A DNA stretch of 64,000 nucleotides. Origin: Acidobacteriota bacterium (GTDB lineage: Bacteria; Acidobacteriota; Vicinamibacteria; Vicinamibacterales; JAKQTR01). The translations under genes were made by a program, and so were the position numbers. The notes beneath the pieces are model-generated. The model had not been told where the DNA came from. It did no database searches and was given only the letters and a program-made list of their open reading frames with translations. Positions 19,020-27,772 of this stretch are shown piece after piece (the first letter of the stretch is position 1; each line of letters starts with the position of its first letter). Location of the stretch: contig JAPKZO010000029.1 of assembly GCA_026393755.1 (NCBI GenBank), forward strand, positions 80,490-144,489, read 5' to 3'.

Positions 19020-21062
19020 CTACTTGGCCGGCTTCAAGTACTTGTCGTACCAGGCCAGGAACCGCTGCAGCCGGTCGCGCTGGTAGCTCGGCACCGTCAA
19101 TCCGTGGAACTGGCCGGGATAGACCACCAATTGCGTGTCCACCCCCAGGCTCTTGAGCGCCTCGTACATCTGCTCGCCGCCGATGATCGGCACGTTGAAG
19201 TCCTTCTGGCCGCCCAGAAACAACGTCGGCGTCTTGATCCGATCGGCCTGGAAGAACGGATACGAGATCTTGATCCACAGATCGCGGCTCTTCCAGGGCG
19301 GGCCAATCTCGCGCTCGTACTGCACGATGTACTGGTCGCTGCCATACATCGAGAGCTGGAGCGCGCTGCCTGCCCCGCTGACGGCCGCCTTGAATCGGGG
19401 ATCGGTCGCGATCGAGTAATCCGTCAGGATGCCGCCGTAGCTCCATCCCCCGATGCCCAGCCGTTCGGGATCCGCCACGCCCGCGGCGATCGCCTGATCA
19501 ACGGCCCCCAGCAGATCGACCACTTCCTTGTTGCCCCAGTCGCCGAAGATGGCTTTCTGATACGTGCCTCCGCGCCCGTTGCTGCCCCGGTAGTTGACAG
19601 AGAGGACCACGTACCCGTTGGCGGCGAAGAACTCCCGGTCAAAACTGAACTGATGCTCGTCCTGCCCGTTCGGGCCGCCGTGGATGTAGAGCACCATCGG
19701 GTACTTCTGGCCGGCCGTGTACGACGCCGGCTTTACCATCAGGCCGTTGACGACGGTGCCGTCCTTGCTCTTCGACGTGAAGTCCTCGGTGGTGGCCAAC
19801 TGCAACTGGGCGAGCAGCGCGTCGTTCTGGTGAGTCAGTTTGCGGAACGCTCCGTTCTCGAACGCGCACACTTCCCCGAATTCGGTGGCGGTGCCCGTCA
19901 CCAGCGTCAGCGCGCCGTCGCTGCCGCGCGAGAGATTCGACACGGTGCGGCGGCCAGACGTCAGCTTCTCGACCGCACCGCCAGCCGTGGTCGTCCGGCC
20001 GATGTACGTGACGCGATCATCGGCCACCTCGAACAGCAGCGCCTTGCCATCGGCCGTCCAGACCAGCGGATCAGCCACCGGCCGGTCGAGGGCCGTGGTC
20101 AACAATCTGACCGCGCCGCCCGCCGCCGGGGCAATCGCGAGCACCTCCTGCTGGTAGGCGGAGTACTTCGCTTCGTCGCCCTGCAGAAACGCGATCCACT
20201 GGCCATCCGGACTCCAGGCGGGACGTCCTCCGTTGGTTCCCACGAACGTCGAGAGCTTCTTCGGTTCGGCGCCCGGGCGGGCGTCGACGACAAAGATGTC
20301 GGAATTCTCGTTGCGATCGGCGTCGGGATCGCGACGGCCCACAAACGCGAGTCGCGTGCCATCTGGCGACCACGCCGGCGAGCTGTCGTCCACGTTGCCC
20401 TTGGTGATCTGCTCCGCTTTCTTCGTCGCGACGTCGAAGATCCAGATGTGCGAGTACAGCTTCTTGAGATACCCCTCGATGTCCTGCTTGAAGTGGTACC
20501 GGTCGATGACGATGGGGGGCTCGGTCTTGCGCTTCCAGCCTTCCATCTTCTCCGGCTCATCGGTCGGGTCGATGTCGCTGGCGACGAACACGATCTTCTT
20601 GCCGTCGGGCGACCAGGAATAGTCGCTGACGCCCCCCTTGATGTCGGTCAGTTTCTGCGCCTCACCACCAGTCCTGTCGAGCAGCCAGATCTGCGCGCCC
20701 AGCTTCTTTTCGTCCTCCGTGCCGCGACTCGTGAGAAACGACAGGTAACGGCCATCGGGGCTCCAGCGCGGCGCACTCTCGCGGCTGTCCGCGGTGAACG
20801 TCATTTGCAGCTGCTGGGTGCCGTCCCAGCTCACCATCCAGATGTCGGAGTCGCGCTTGTCCTTCTCGACGTCGGTGGTCCCGACGGTGTAGGCCACCCA
20901 CTTCCCGTCGGGCGACCGTTGCGGATCGCCGACCGGCCTGATCTTGTGCAGGTCATCGAGTGTGATGGCGCGTTTGGCCGGCTGGGCCGACGCCAGCGTT
21001 GCGACCAGCACGACAACGAGAGACGCGAGGAGGGTGGTGCGGAACACACGGATTCGGCGCAT
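19020..21062 (-). CDS. Exported S9 family peptidase (acylaminoacyl-peptidase/oligopeptidase-like)
   Basis: 680-aa serine peptidase with a signal peptide (hydrophobic core about residues 9-24, cleavage near ASAQ). The N-terminal half is a WD40/TolB-like beta-propeller with repeated SPDGK/WSPDG blades; the C-terminal half is an alpha/beta hydrolase. The triad is Ser541 (GGWSYGG), Asp621 (GGQKDFNVP) and His653 (GQFHGLT). It probably degrades oligopeptides in the periplasm. CTGGAG lies 7 bases before the ATG. It starts 31 bases after the stop of another S9 peptidase gene on the same strand, so the two are likely cotranscribed. Confidence 0.92.
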   Translation of the reverse strand: MRRIRVFRTTLLASLVVVLVATLASAQPAKRAITLDDLHKIRPVGDPQRSPDGKWVAYTVGTTDVEKDKRDSDIWMVSWDGTQQLQMTFTADSRESAPRWSPDGRYLSFLTSRGTEDEKKLGAQIWLLDRTGGEAQKLTDIKGGVSDYSWSPDGKKIVFVASDIDPTDEPEKMEGWKRKTEPPIVIDRYHFKQDIEGYLKKLYSHIWIFDVATKKAEQITKGNVDDSSPAWSPDGTRLAFVGRRDPDADRNENSDIFVVDARPGAEPKKLSTFVGTNGGRPAWSPDGQWIAFLQGDEAKYSAYQQEVLAIAPAAGGAVRLLTTALDRPVADPLVWTADGKALLFEVADDRVTYIGRTTTAGGAVEKLTSGRRTVSNLSRGSDGALTLVTGTATEFGEVCAFENGAFRKLTHQNDALLAQLQLATTEDFTSKSKDGTVVNGLMVKPASYTAGQKYPMVLYIHGGPNGQDEHQFSFDREFFAANGYVVLSVNYRGSNGRGGTYQKAIFGDWGNKEVVDLLGAVDQAIAAGVADPERLGIGGWSYGGILTDYSIATDPRFKAAVSGAGSALQLSMYGSDQYIVQYEREIGPPWKSRDLWIKISYPFFQADRIKTPTLFLGGQKDFNVPIIGGEQMYEALKSLGVDTQLVVYPGQFHGLTVPSYQRDRLQRFLAWYDKYLKPAK

Positions 21063-21093
21063 GATGTGACTCCAGAAATTGGACGAGCCTATT

Positions 21094-23493
21094 CTACTGC
21101 CCGCGCCCGCCCGACGGCGCTGGCTGCATCAGGAACTCCTTCGGCGGTTCCGCGCCGAGCAGCCACTTGACGAAGTAATCCCAGCGCCGGCGCATCATGT
21201 ACGGCGCCTGATCGCCGTATCCATGCGGCTGATTCGGCAGCACCAGCAGGTCGAAATCCTTATTGGCCTTGATGAGCGCCTCGACCACCAGCATGGTGTT
21301 GGACGGCGGGACGTTGTTGTCCATCATCCCGTGCGCGAGCAGCAGCTTGCCCTTGAGGTTCTTCGCCAGCGTCTGGTTGGCCTCGGCCGCGTAGTTGTCT
21401 GTGCCGTCGGCGTTCTTCACCAGCAGACCCTGGTACCGCTCGCCCCAGTCGTCTTCGTAGTTCCGCTGGTCGTGATTGCCCGACTCCGAGATGCCCACCT
21501 TGAAAAAGTCCGGATAGCGGAACATCGCGTCGGCCGCGATGAAGCCGCCTCCAGAGTGGCCCCACATGCCGGCCCGGTCGAGGTCAATCCAGGGGAATCT
21601 GCGGGCCAGATCCTTCATACCCGCCACCTGGTCCGGCAGCGTGTTGTCGCGGCCCATCGCCCCGTAGTACGCGTCGTGGAACGACTTGGACCGGTTTGGC
21701 GTGCCGCGGCCGTCGATCGTGACGACGATGAAGCCGAGTTCGGCGAGGGCCTGCCGGTCGCCTCTGGCGGCCGAGAACGTGCGTGAGCCCGTGCTGCCCG
21801 ATTGAGGGCCCGGGTACGCGTTGTTGACGACGGCGTACTTCTTCGAAGGATCAAAGCTGGTCGGCCGGAAGAGCAGCCCGTAGATGTCCGTCTTGCCGTC
21901 GGCCGCCTTCATCGTAATCGGCGTCGGCGGCTTCCAGCCCGTGGCGAGCAGTTTCGAGATGTCAGCCCGCTCGAGCGGCATCACCAGTTTGCCGTCGCCG
22001 TCCCGCAGCGTGACCACCGGCGGAACATCCGGCTTCGAGTACGTGTCGATGAAGAAGCGGCCTGACGGCGACAACTGCGCCGTGTGGTCGCCATCGTCGG
22101 GTGACAAGGACACGACATTCTTGCCGTCCATTCCGATGCGGTAGGCGTGCCGGAAATACGGATCCTGGCCTTTCTCGCGCCCGAGCGCCGTGAACCAGAT
22201 GGTCCGCGTCTTCTCGTCTACCCGTGCAATCTCTGTCACCGGGCCCTCGCCGCTGGTGATCTGGCTCTTGAGCTTCCCGCTTGCCAGGTCGTAGAGATAG
22301 AGCTGTCCCCAGTCGTCGCGCTGCGATGACCAGATCACTTCGTTGGTCGTCCACAGGACCTGCCAGCCGGCGATTGATTCGAAGTGCGTGGGCACCGTCT
22401 CGTCGAACACCGTACGCACCGCACCCGTGGCGGCGTCGGCGAGACGGACGGTTGCCTGCTTGTGATCGCGCGACGTGGACGCGAACGCCAGTTGTGCGGC
22501 GTCCGGGCTCCACTTCATGTCGTTGAGGCTGAAATTGTCGCCGAGCGTCGCGCGGTGGTAGTCGGGCGGCATCTGGAGACGCGTGACGCGCGCGGCGTCG
22601 ACGTCGATGATGACGCGCTGCAGCATGGCCACCGCCTTGTCGCCGGGCAGCGGGTACTTCCAGGCCTTGAGCGTGGGATGGCCGACCCTGGTGTCGACCA
22701 GGTACATGTCGCCGACCTCGCGTTCGTCCTGCTGGTATGTCGCGACCTTCTTCGAATCCGGCGACCAGAGCGCGATCGCGCGATCGCTTCCGGCCCACCC
22801 CGCGTTGTCGGTGGCGTACCCGAAGTTCTTCGCGCCATCGGTGGTGAGCGGTTTCTCCTGATTCGTGGCGATCTCGCGCACCCAGAGATTCCAGTCGCGG
22901 ACGAAGACCGCGCGCTTGCCGTCCGGCGATGTCACGCCAGCGGCGGCGTCACCCCGGCCACCCCGGCCGCCCTGTCCCCCCCGCCCGCGCCCGCCCGCGC
23001 CGCGTCCGCCAATCGCATCGCCTGTGGCGACGCACTTCGCCCCGGCCACGTCGCACGACCATCGGCGCTTTGCCGCGTCGAATGACACCATCTTCGTGTC
23101 CGCCGAGAGTTCGATCGACTGAAACGGCAGCTCACGCGCCGTGGCCGTGATGCCCGCCGCCGCCGACAGTGTGGCCGCGAGCTTCGCGTGATCGAACGCC
23201 GGCCCGCGCGTGCGCCTGACCGGATCGACGAGGACGAACTCCGTCCCATCGGCGGTGACGCTGCGGTAGGAGAAGCGTTCATCCGGCAGCCAGGCGGGAG
23301 TCACGGAACCGCCGACGACCAGTCCCGACACGCCCGGTCCGAGGAATTTCTCGGCCCGTGCGTAATCGGCGGCCGTGACGGCTGCCGGCGCGTAGTTCGC
23401 GCGATCTTGCGCAACAACGGCAATCAGAGACGCGACAGTGACGAGCAGAATGACGAGCGTTGGAACCGGCAATCGACTGGCGCGGCGTACCAT
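21094..23493 (-). CDS. Exported dipeptidyl-peptidase IV-like S9 peptidase
   Basis: 799 aa with an N-terminal signal or anchor helix (about residues 10-28, VPTLVILLVTVASLIAVVAQ). A DPPIV-type N-terminal propeller follows, then a hydrolase domain with Ser647 (WGHSGGG), Asp725 (HGMMDNNVP) and His757 (NQPHGYG). The family cleaves dipeptides after proline or alanine. A Gly/Arg-rich insertion (about residues 155-180, repeated RGG/GGRG) interrupts the propeller and is low complexity. The start at 23493 has AGGAGG 6 bases upstream, and a 12-bp palindrome lies just before that. It is the first gene of the two-gene S9 operon. Confidence 0.92.
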   Translation of the reverse strand: MVRRASRLPVPTLVILLVTVASLIAVVAQDRANYAPAAVTAADYARAEKFLGPGVSGLVVGGSVTPAWLPDERFSYRSVTADGTEFVLVDPVRRTRGPAFDHAKLAATLSAAAGITATARELPFQSIELSADTKMVSFDAAKRRWSCDVAGAKCVATGDAIGGRGAGGRGRGGQGGRGGRGDAAAGVTSPDGKRAVFVRDWNLWVREIATNQEKPLTTDGAKNFGYATDNAGWAGSDRAIALWSPDSKKVATYQQDEREVGDMYLVDTRVGHPTLKAWKYPLPGDKAVAMLQRVIIDVDAARVTRLQMPPDYHRATLGDNFSLNDMKWSPDAAQLAFASTSRDHKQATVRLADAATGAVRTVFDETVPTHFESIAGWQVLWTTNEVIWSSQRDDWGQLYLYDLASGKLKSQITSGEGPVTEIARVDEKTRTIWFTALGREKGQDPYFRHAYRIGMDGKNVVSLSPDDGDHTAQLSPSGRFFIDTYSKPDVPPVVTLRDGDGKLVMPLERADISKLLATGWKPPTPITMKAADGKTDIYGLLFRPTSFDPSKKYAVVNNAYPGPQSGSTGSRTFSAARGDRQALAELGFIVVTIDGRGTPNRSKSFHDAYYGAMGRDNTLPDQVAGMKDLARRFPWIDLDRAGMWGHSGGGFIAADAMFRYPDFFKVGISESGNHDQRNYEDDWGERYQGLLVKNADGTDNYAAEANQTLAKNLKGKLLLAHGMMDNNVPPSNTMLVVEALIKANKDFDLLVLPNQPHGYGDQAPYMMRRRWDYFVKWLLGAEPPKEFLMQPAPSGGRGQ

Positions 23494-23511
23494 CGGAATC
23501 CTCCTGATGTT

Positions 23512-23523
23512 GGCGGATCCGCC
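23512..23523. promoter_or_regulatory. 12-bp palindrome in the leader of the S9 peptidase operon
   Basis: GGCGGATCCGCC is a perfect palindrome about 20 bases before the DPPIV start and just before its ribosome site. It could be an operator or a leader hairpin affecting translation. In the same 168-base gap, on the minus strand, a TATCAT further upstream resembles a -10 element. No function can be shown from sequence alone. Confidence 0.3.
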
Positions 23524-23661
23524 TCAGTATGCGAACAAGGCGGACGCGCCCATGATACAAGGCCACGCTCGAAAGACAAGCGTCCCGGGCCGGAATAGAC
23601 GCGTCGATCCACCGCCACTCGATTGGCGCGCCAAAGAGAAGCCGGGTCGTGTCCGGAGGGG

Positions 23662-24135
23662 CTACCTGGAGAAGTCAAACAGGCTGGGCGCCCAGTAGAC
23701 TGCCCCGAAACGAATCGCGCGGCAGACGGTTCCCACCGTCAGGAACGCGACGAGCGGAAGCCGCAGCGTGCCCGCCATCAGGCTCACGCCGTAGAACGGC
23801 GGAAACCCGGTGACGGCACTGACCGCCACGATAGTCATGCCGCTCGCCGGGTGCTTCACGAACGCGTCCGCCGCCTTGGATGTCGCACTGCTCCGAATCC
23901 ACTTCACCTTCAGCGCGCCTCGGCCGACCTGGTACAAGATGAACTTCGCCAGCATCTGCCCCGCCGTCGTCAAGGCCACGATGGCGACCGGAGACGCCTT
24001 GGTCAGCGTCGCTACGGCCAGCAGGTACAGCTCGATGTTGATAACGAAGGGGATGAGCCCGCTCACGAGCGCGATCAGGAACGTGGCGGCCCACAACGCG
24101 GTGGTGCCCAGAGCAGGAAGATCCGCGAAGCTCAC
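23662..24135 (-). CDS. Small VTT/SNARE-associated (YqaA-like) membrane protein
   Basis: 157 aa with about four hydrophobic segments. Central features are an amphipathic loop, a basic K-V-K-W-I-R stretch and SAVTGFPPFYGVSLMAGTLRLP. This resembles the VTT (DedA/YqaA) fold with its two re-entrant loops and the conserved FPP/GxxxAG region. Family members act in lipid scrambling or transport. I chose the GTG at 24135, with AAAGG 8 bases upstream; the frame extends to 24273 through Ser/Arg-rich nonsense. It is the last gene of a five-gene minus-strand operon, 28 bases after the DUF457-like gene. Confidence 0.65.
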   Translation of the reverse strand: MSFADLPALGTTALWAATFLIALVSGLIPFVINIELYLLAVATLTKASPVAIVALTTAGQMLAKFILYQVGRGALKVKWIRSSATSKAADAFVKHPASGMTIVAVSAVTGFPPFYGVSLMAGTLRLPLVAFLTVGTVCRAIRFGAVYWAPSLFDFSR

Positions 24136-24163
24136 GGTGTTGGCCTTTCGCCCGGCTCGTGTA

Positions 24164-24667
24164 TCATCCGAGCGGCCACACCCCGAGTTGGTACAATCGG
24201 ACCGCGAACACGACGAACATCCCGCCCTCAGTGATCCACGTCCACGCCTGCTCGTAGGTGCTCTTGAAGGCAAACCACCCGGAGTGGCCGGTGTCCGCCC
24301 ACAGATACAGCGAGAACTTTCTTCGGCTGAACGGCAGCAGCAGCGGGAGCCCGACGCTGCTGCCGAGGTCGGCGGCGAAGTGCAGCAGCAGGCTGACGAC
24401 GGCCAGCAGCGCCCACGAGGCGTTGATCGGCCAGAGCGCCAGCCCCACCACTGCGGCGAACAGCAGCGAGTGGGAATACGTGCAGTGGAAACGGTCCGGC
24501 GCCCACTTCAGCTTGATGGGGATGATGTCGAGGTTGGGAAGAAAATGCGTGACAAACACCACCCCGATCGCCTCCCACCCATGGATGGTCGGGCCGCCCG
24601 CCGCTGCGGTCATCTGGGGCGCGAACGAGGCGATCGTGCCAGCAAGTGCGGCGTGACCGGCCTGCAC
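24164..24667 (-). CDS. YdjM/DUF457-like membrane-bound metal-dependent hydrolase family protein
   Basis: 167 aa with about four hydrophobic segments. The start MQAGHAALAG, the acidic LPNLDIIP, the YSHSLLF histidine motif and the LLLHFAADL stretch fit the YdjM/DUF457 family of inner-membrane proteins with putative metal ligands; no reaction is established. The GTG start at 24667 is preceded by GGAAGG and shares one base with the TAG stop of the upstream small gene (TAGTG), so translation is coupled. Part of the minus-strand operon that begins with the GMC oxidoreductase. Confidence 0.7.
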   Translation of the reverse strand: MQAGHAALAGTIASFAPQMTAAAGGPTIHGWEAIGVVFVTHFLPNLDIIPIKLKWAPDRFHCTYSHSLLFAAVVGLALWPINASWALLAVVSLLLHFAADLGSSVGLPLLLPFSRRKFSLYLWADTGHSGWFAFKSTYEQAWTWITEGGMFVVFAVRLYQLGVWPLG

Positions 24668-24990
24668 TATGTCATCCTTCCTTTCCGCGTCGTGTGCGTT
24701 ACGTGCGTCACGTGCGTCGTGCGTGAGGCGCGGGCCGCCGCGGCACTTGCGTCCGTGCCGTCCTTCGGCGCATAGAAGTCGATCTTCATGTACTCCGCCC
24801 TGGCCCGTTTCGACGCGGGGTCGCTCAACATCGAAAGACCGAGCGCCGGCAGGTACGACAGCGCGTAGAACAGCACCGACTGGGCCAGGGTCAGCGGCCG
24901 AGCGGGCATCTCGACGATCGCGATCACGGTGGACCCGATCACGGCCGCGTAGAGGAAGGCAAGATACGGCGTTCGGCGGTAATCAAACAT
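24667..24990 (-). CDS. Small membrane protein of unknown function with Thr-His repeat tail
   Basis: 107 aa that I do not recognise. It has two hydrophobic helices (about residues 9-28 and 35-56) followed by a polar C-terminal half. The tail contains a THVTHVTHTT stretch encoded by a 9-bp tandem repeat. The ATG at 24990 lies six bases after the Gfo/Idh/MocA stop, and the TAG stop shares a base with the next GTG start, so it sits inside an operon and is likely expressed. The repeat region may be prone to slippage. Confidence 0.6.
   Translation of the reverse strand: MFDYRRTPYLAFLYAAVIGSTVIAIVEMPARPLTLAQSVLFYALSYLPALGLSMLSDPASKRARAEYMKIDFYAPKDGTDASAAAARASRTTHVTHVTHTTRKGRMT
24693..24719. repeat. 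9-bp tandem repeat, three units
   Basis: Three near-identical 9-base units of the form CGTGCGT(C/T)A in plus orientation lie inside the small membrane protein gene, encoding Thr-His-Val triplets on the minus strand. Because 9 is a multiple of three, unit gain or loss would keep the frame. Confidence 0.6.
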
Positions 24991-24996
24991 AGGGGC

Positions 24997-25980
24997 CTAC
25001 CCGGGAGCCACGCCGGCGGATCGATACGCTTCTTCGATGACTTCGATATCGCGCCTCGCCCGGGCCAGCGTCATGCGCGGCTCTGTTCGCGCCCGCCACG
25101 CCCGCAGGAAGTCGGCAAACATTCCCGTGTAGCCTAACATGTCACCGAGATTCGGGAATCGAATGCGCCACCGGTGGCCTGAGGTCGCGAGAAACAGCCC
25201 GTTCGACTCGAACACGATGCTCCCCTCGCGCCCGTAGATACGCGACACCCGAAGCCCCTTGAGCGGGGATGCGACCTCCCAGGAGTACGACAGCACGCCG
25301 ACAGGCCCCTCGTCGTACTCAATCAGCAGCGCCATGCTGCGCTCGAGGCCCGCCGCCGCCCCCGGCCGCGCCGCTTTGACGCTGCGGATCGTGAAGCCAA
25401 GTGCGCCGGCAAAATTAATCCAATGGATCCCGCCCTCGAACAGCGCCCCGCCCCCGGCCTCGCGCGGATCATCCCGCCAGGTCTCCGCGCGTTGCCGCTT
25501 CACCGCGTTCAGGTTGATAAAGAGCGGTTCGCCGATAATCCCAGCGCCAAGTGTGTCGCGCACGGCTGCCAGGATCGGTTTGTAAAAGTAGTTCTCCGCG
25601 ATGTAGACAAATCGGCTCCGCGCCTCGCACGCCTTCTGAATGGCGCCGAAGTCCGACGAGCGAAGAACCGGCGGCTTCTCGAGGATGACATCCTTGCCGG
25701 CGTCGATCGCCGCCAGCGTCCACTCGAGATGGCTGCCCGGGGGCGTCACCACCGCAATCACATCCACATCGGGACTCGCCAACGCCTCGCCGTAACTGCC
25801 AAACACCGGGGCCCCGCCATGCTTCTCCGCCAACGCCCTGGCCTTATCGATCGTCCGGCTGGCGTACGAACACGTCACGCCAGGGCGCAAGCGGCGCAAC
25901 GTGCGGCTGTGCGCGTCGGCCACGCGACCGCAGCCGAGGAAACACAGCCGCATCGGTCGATCGGCGCCGATATCGCTCAT
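24997..25980 (-). CDS. Gfo/Idh/MocA family NAD(P)-dependent oxidoreductase
   Basis: 327 aa. The N-terminal Rossmann fold starts MRLCFLGCGRVADAHSRTL, followed by VVTPPGSHLEWTLAAIDAGKDVILEKPP with the conserved EKP lysine. The C-terminal GFO/IDH/MocA domain contains GGGALFEGGIHWIN, with the His that is usually catalytic. These enzymes oxidise or epimerise sugars, cyclitols or their derivatives. The ATG at 25980 overlaps the stop of the GMC oxidoreductase gene (ATGA); the frame extends further upstream without coding sense. Two oxidoreductases in tight coupling suggest consecutive steps on one substrate, which is inference. Confidence 0.85.
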   Translation of the reverse strand: MSDIGADRPMRLCFLGCGRVADAHSRTLRRLRPGVTCSYASRTIDKARALAEKHGGAPVFGSYGEALASPDVDVIAVVTPPGSHLEWTLAAIDAGKDVILEKPPVLRSSDFGAIQKACEARSRFVYIAENYFYKPILAAVRDTLGAGIIGEPLFINLNAVKRQRAETWRDDPREAGGGALFEGGIHWINFAGALGFTIRSVKAARPGAAAGLERSMALLIEYDEGPVGVLSYSWEVASPLKGLRVSRIYGREGSIVFESNGLFLATSGHRWRIRFPNLGDMLGYTGMFADFLRAWRARTEPRMTLARARRDIEVIEEAYRSAGVAPG

Positions 25981-27521
25981 GCCGACGCTTTCGTCACAAG
26001 ATGATCGGCCGCCCTGAGGGCCGTGGCCGCAATCGTCAGGCTCGGGTTCACGGCTCCGGAGGTCGGCATCGCACTGCCGTCGACCACGAGGAGGTTGTCC
26101 AGTCCTCGATAGCGGCACCAGCCGTCCAACGGCGCGGTGGCCGAATTGGCGCCCATGCGCACGGTGCCCAGTGCATGGGAAAAAGTCCTCACATCCAGCG
26201 TGTAGAACGACCACGCCCCGAACCGTCTCAGGATGCGCTTTGCCCGGCCGACGAGCATGCGACGTCGCTCCTCGTCTCGCAAACTGTAAGCGTGGCGAAT
26301 CTCAAGGCGCGGGAGGCCGATCGCATCCGTCTCGGTCCAGTCAATGGATACGCGGTTCTCGACGTGCGGCTCATCTTCTACCATCACGAGCGCACTGACG
26401 AGATGTTCGACGAACCCTCCGAGTGGAACCCCGGCAAGAATGCGGGGCCCATGCGATTCCACCAGAATCTTGGGTGGCGGGGAGAGTTGCTGAATGCTGC
26501 CAATCCGTTCAGATCGACGGCCGCGAGTCGTTGGATCACCGCGGTAGTAATCGAAAACGGCGAGCTGCTTGTGAAACACCTTCTCGGGATCTGGACGATC
26601 GTTGCAGAAGCCAAACACCATCCCCGAGCAGTGGCGCATCAGGTAGGCTCCGACGGCATGGCCCGCTGGGGACACGCGCTCGAGCCCGGACGCGAGAAGC
26701 AGATGAGGAGAGGCCAGGGCCCCCGCAGCGAGGATGATGTGCCGGGCATTGAAGGAGACGGCTTCCCTCCGCGTCCGGTCCCAGGCCCGAACCTCCGAGA
26801 TGCGCGATCCCGTCGCGACGAGCTGGGTGACAACGGTATTTGTCCGCAGGTCGAGGCCCTGCGCCTCGAGCGGGCCAATGACCGCGACGCCGGTATCGTT
26901 CTTGGCTTTGATGGCACACGCATAGGTGTCGCAGGCTCGACACCCGTCACAGGGCTTCCGTCCATTGTTCCTGGTGAAATTGATCGCGAGGGGCAGCGGA
27001 AACGGATGCAGGCCCAGGTCGCGCGCGGCATCCCGGAATCGCTCGGATACCCGAGCCAGGGGTGCCGGTGCGTAGGGATACGGGTCGCGCCGGGGCGGGC
27101 GGGTTGGATCCTCGCTGTCGTCGCCGGCGACTCCGAGGATGCGCTCGGCCTCGCCGTAGTAGGGCTCGAGTTCGTCGTACCGGAAGGGCCAGGCCGCACC
27201 CGAATCGCCGGCGATCTCTGCGCTCGGAGCGAAGTCTTCTTCGCGAAACCTCAACGACACCCCGCCGTAGAAGACCGATGGTCCTCCCACGCAAAACACG
27301 CTGCCGATCTGCGGTTCCCAGCCGCTGTCCCCGCATCTGTAGGCGCTCTCTCTCGAGTACTGGGGCGTGAACGGCATGCTCGCGGCCGGGTCCCGATTGT
27401 CAGGCCCGCGGGGCACCCAGTCCCCGCGCTCGAGCATCAGGACACGCCATCCCGCCCGGACCAGGCGGTGCGCGGCCATTGCACCTCCAAAACCGCTCCC
27501 GATGACGAGGGCGTCGTACAT
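25977..27521 (-). CDS. GMC-type FAD oxidoreductase
   Basis: 514 aa flavoenzyme of the glucose-methanol-choline family. The dinucleotide motif GSGFGG is at residues 8-13 (MYDALVIGSGFGGAMAAHRL). The active-site C terminus is the family's HALGTVRMG...VVDGSAMPTSGAVNPSLTI. A cysteine group (KPCDGCRACDTYACAIKAK) resembles the one in GMC dehydrogenases with membrane electron acceptors. It likely oxidises an alcohol or sugar hydroxyl. The ATG at 27521 was chosen over the upstream frame start because the FAD motif then begins at the N terminus and GGAG precedes it. First gene of the five-gene operon; its stop overlaps the Gfo/Idh/MocA start. Confidence 0.87.
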   Translation of the reverse strand: MYDALVIGSGFGGAMAAHRLVRAGWRVLMLERGDWVPRGPDNRDPAASMPFTPQYSRESAYRCGDSGWEPQIGSVFCVGGPSVFYGGVSLRFREEDFAPSAEIAGDSGAAWPFRYDELEPYYGEAERILGVAGDDSEDPTRPPRRDPYPYAPAPLARVSERFRDAARDLGLHPFPLPLAINFTRNNGRKPCDGCRACDTYACAIKAKNDTGVAVIGPLEAQGLDLRTNTVVTQLVATGSRISEVRAWDRTRREAVSFNARHIILAAGALASPHLLLASGLERVSPAGHAVGAYLMRHCSGMVFGFCNDRPDPEKVFHKQLAVFDYYRGDPTTRGRRSERIGSIQQLSPPPKILVESHGPRILAGVPLGGFVEHLVSALVMVEDEPHVENRVSIDWTETDAIGLPRLEIRHAYSLRDEERRRMLVGRAKRILRRFGAWSFYTLDVRTFSHALGTVRMGANSATAPLDGWCRYRGLDNLLVVDGSAMPTSGAVNPSLTIAATALRAADHLVTKASA

Positions 27522-27772
27522 GCCACTCCACAGTATTGCGACGACATTGACCGGAACCGAAGCGAGAACCAAGTGCCGGCTTGGCGACGACGGAACGCGT
27601 CGCCGCCGCCGGTATTATGCGTTTGAGCAGGCGTCGAGTAAAGCGGACAGCCTGACCGCGCCGCCCTGGTACCGCTCCGCATTGACGGAAGGAACAAGAG
27701 CCCCGCTGGCGTATGCTGTCTGGCGGAGGCCGTCTCACTTACGCCGGTCCTGGCCTCAGAGCACTGTCTTCC
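27522..27772. promoter_or_regulatory. Divergent intergenic region between GMC operon and ygfK
   Basis: About 250 bases with no supported gene; it must hold promoters for both directions. TTGACG (27682-27687) and TATGCT (27712-27717) look promoter-like for the rightward gene, but their 24-base spacing is too long for a standard sigma-70 site, so I do not call a promoter. Confidence 0.3.

Noticed and set aside
17382-21170. 1262-codon open frame on the plus strand
   Set aside because: It runs out of frame through pgi and antisense through the S9 peptidase; Arg/Gly-rich composition and no recognisable domain. A GC-rich shadow frame.
27682-27717. Sigma-70 promoter TTGACG/TATGCT before ygfK
   Set aside because: The 24-base spacer is too long.
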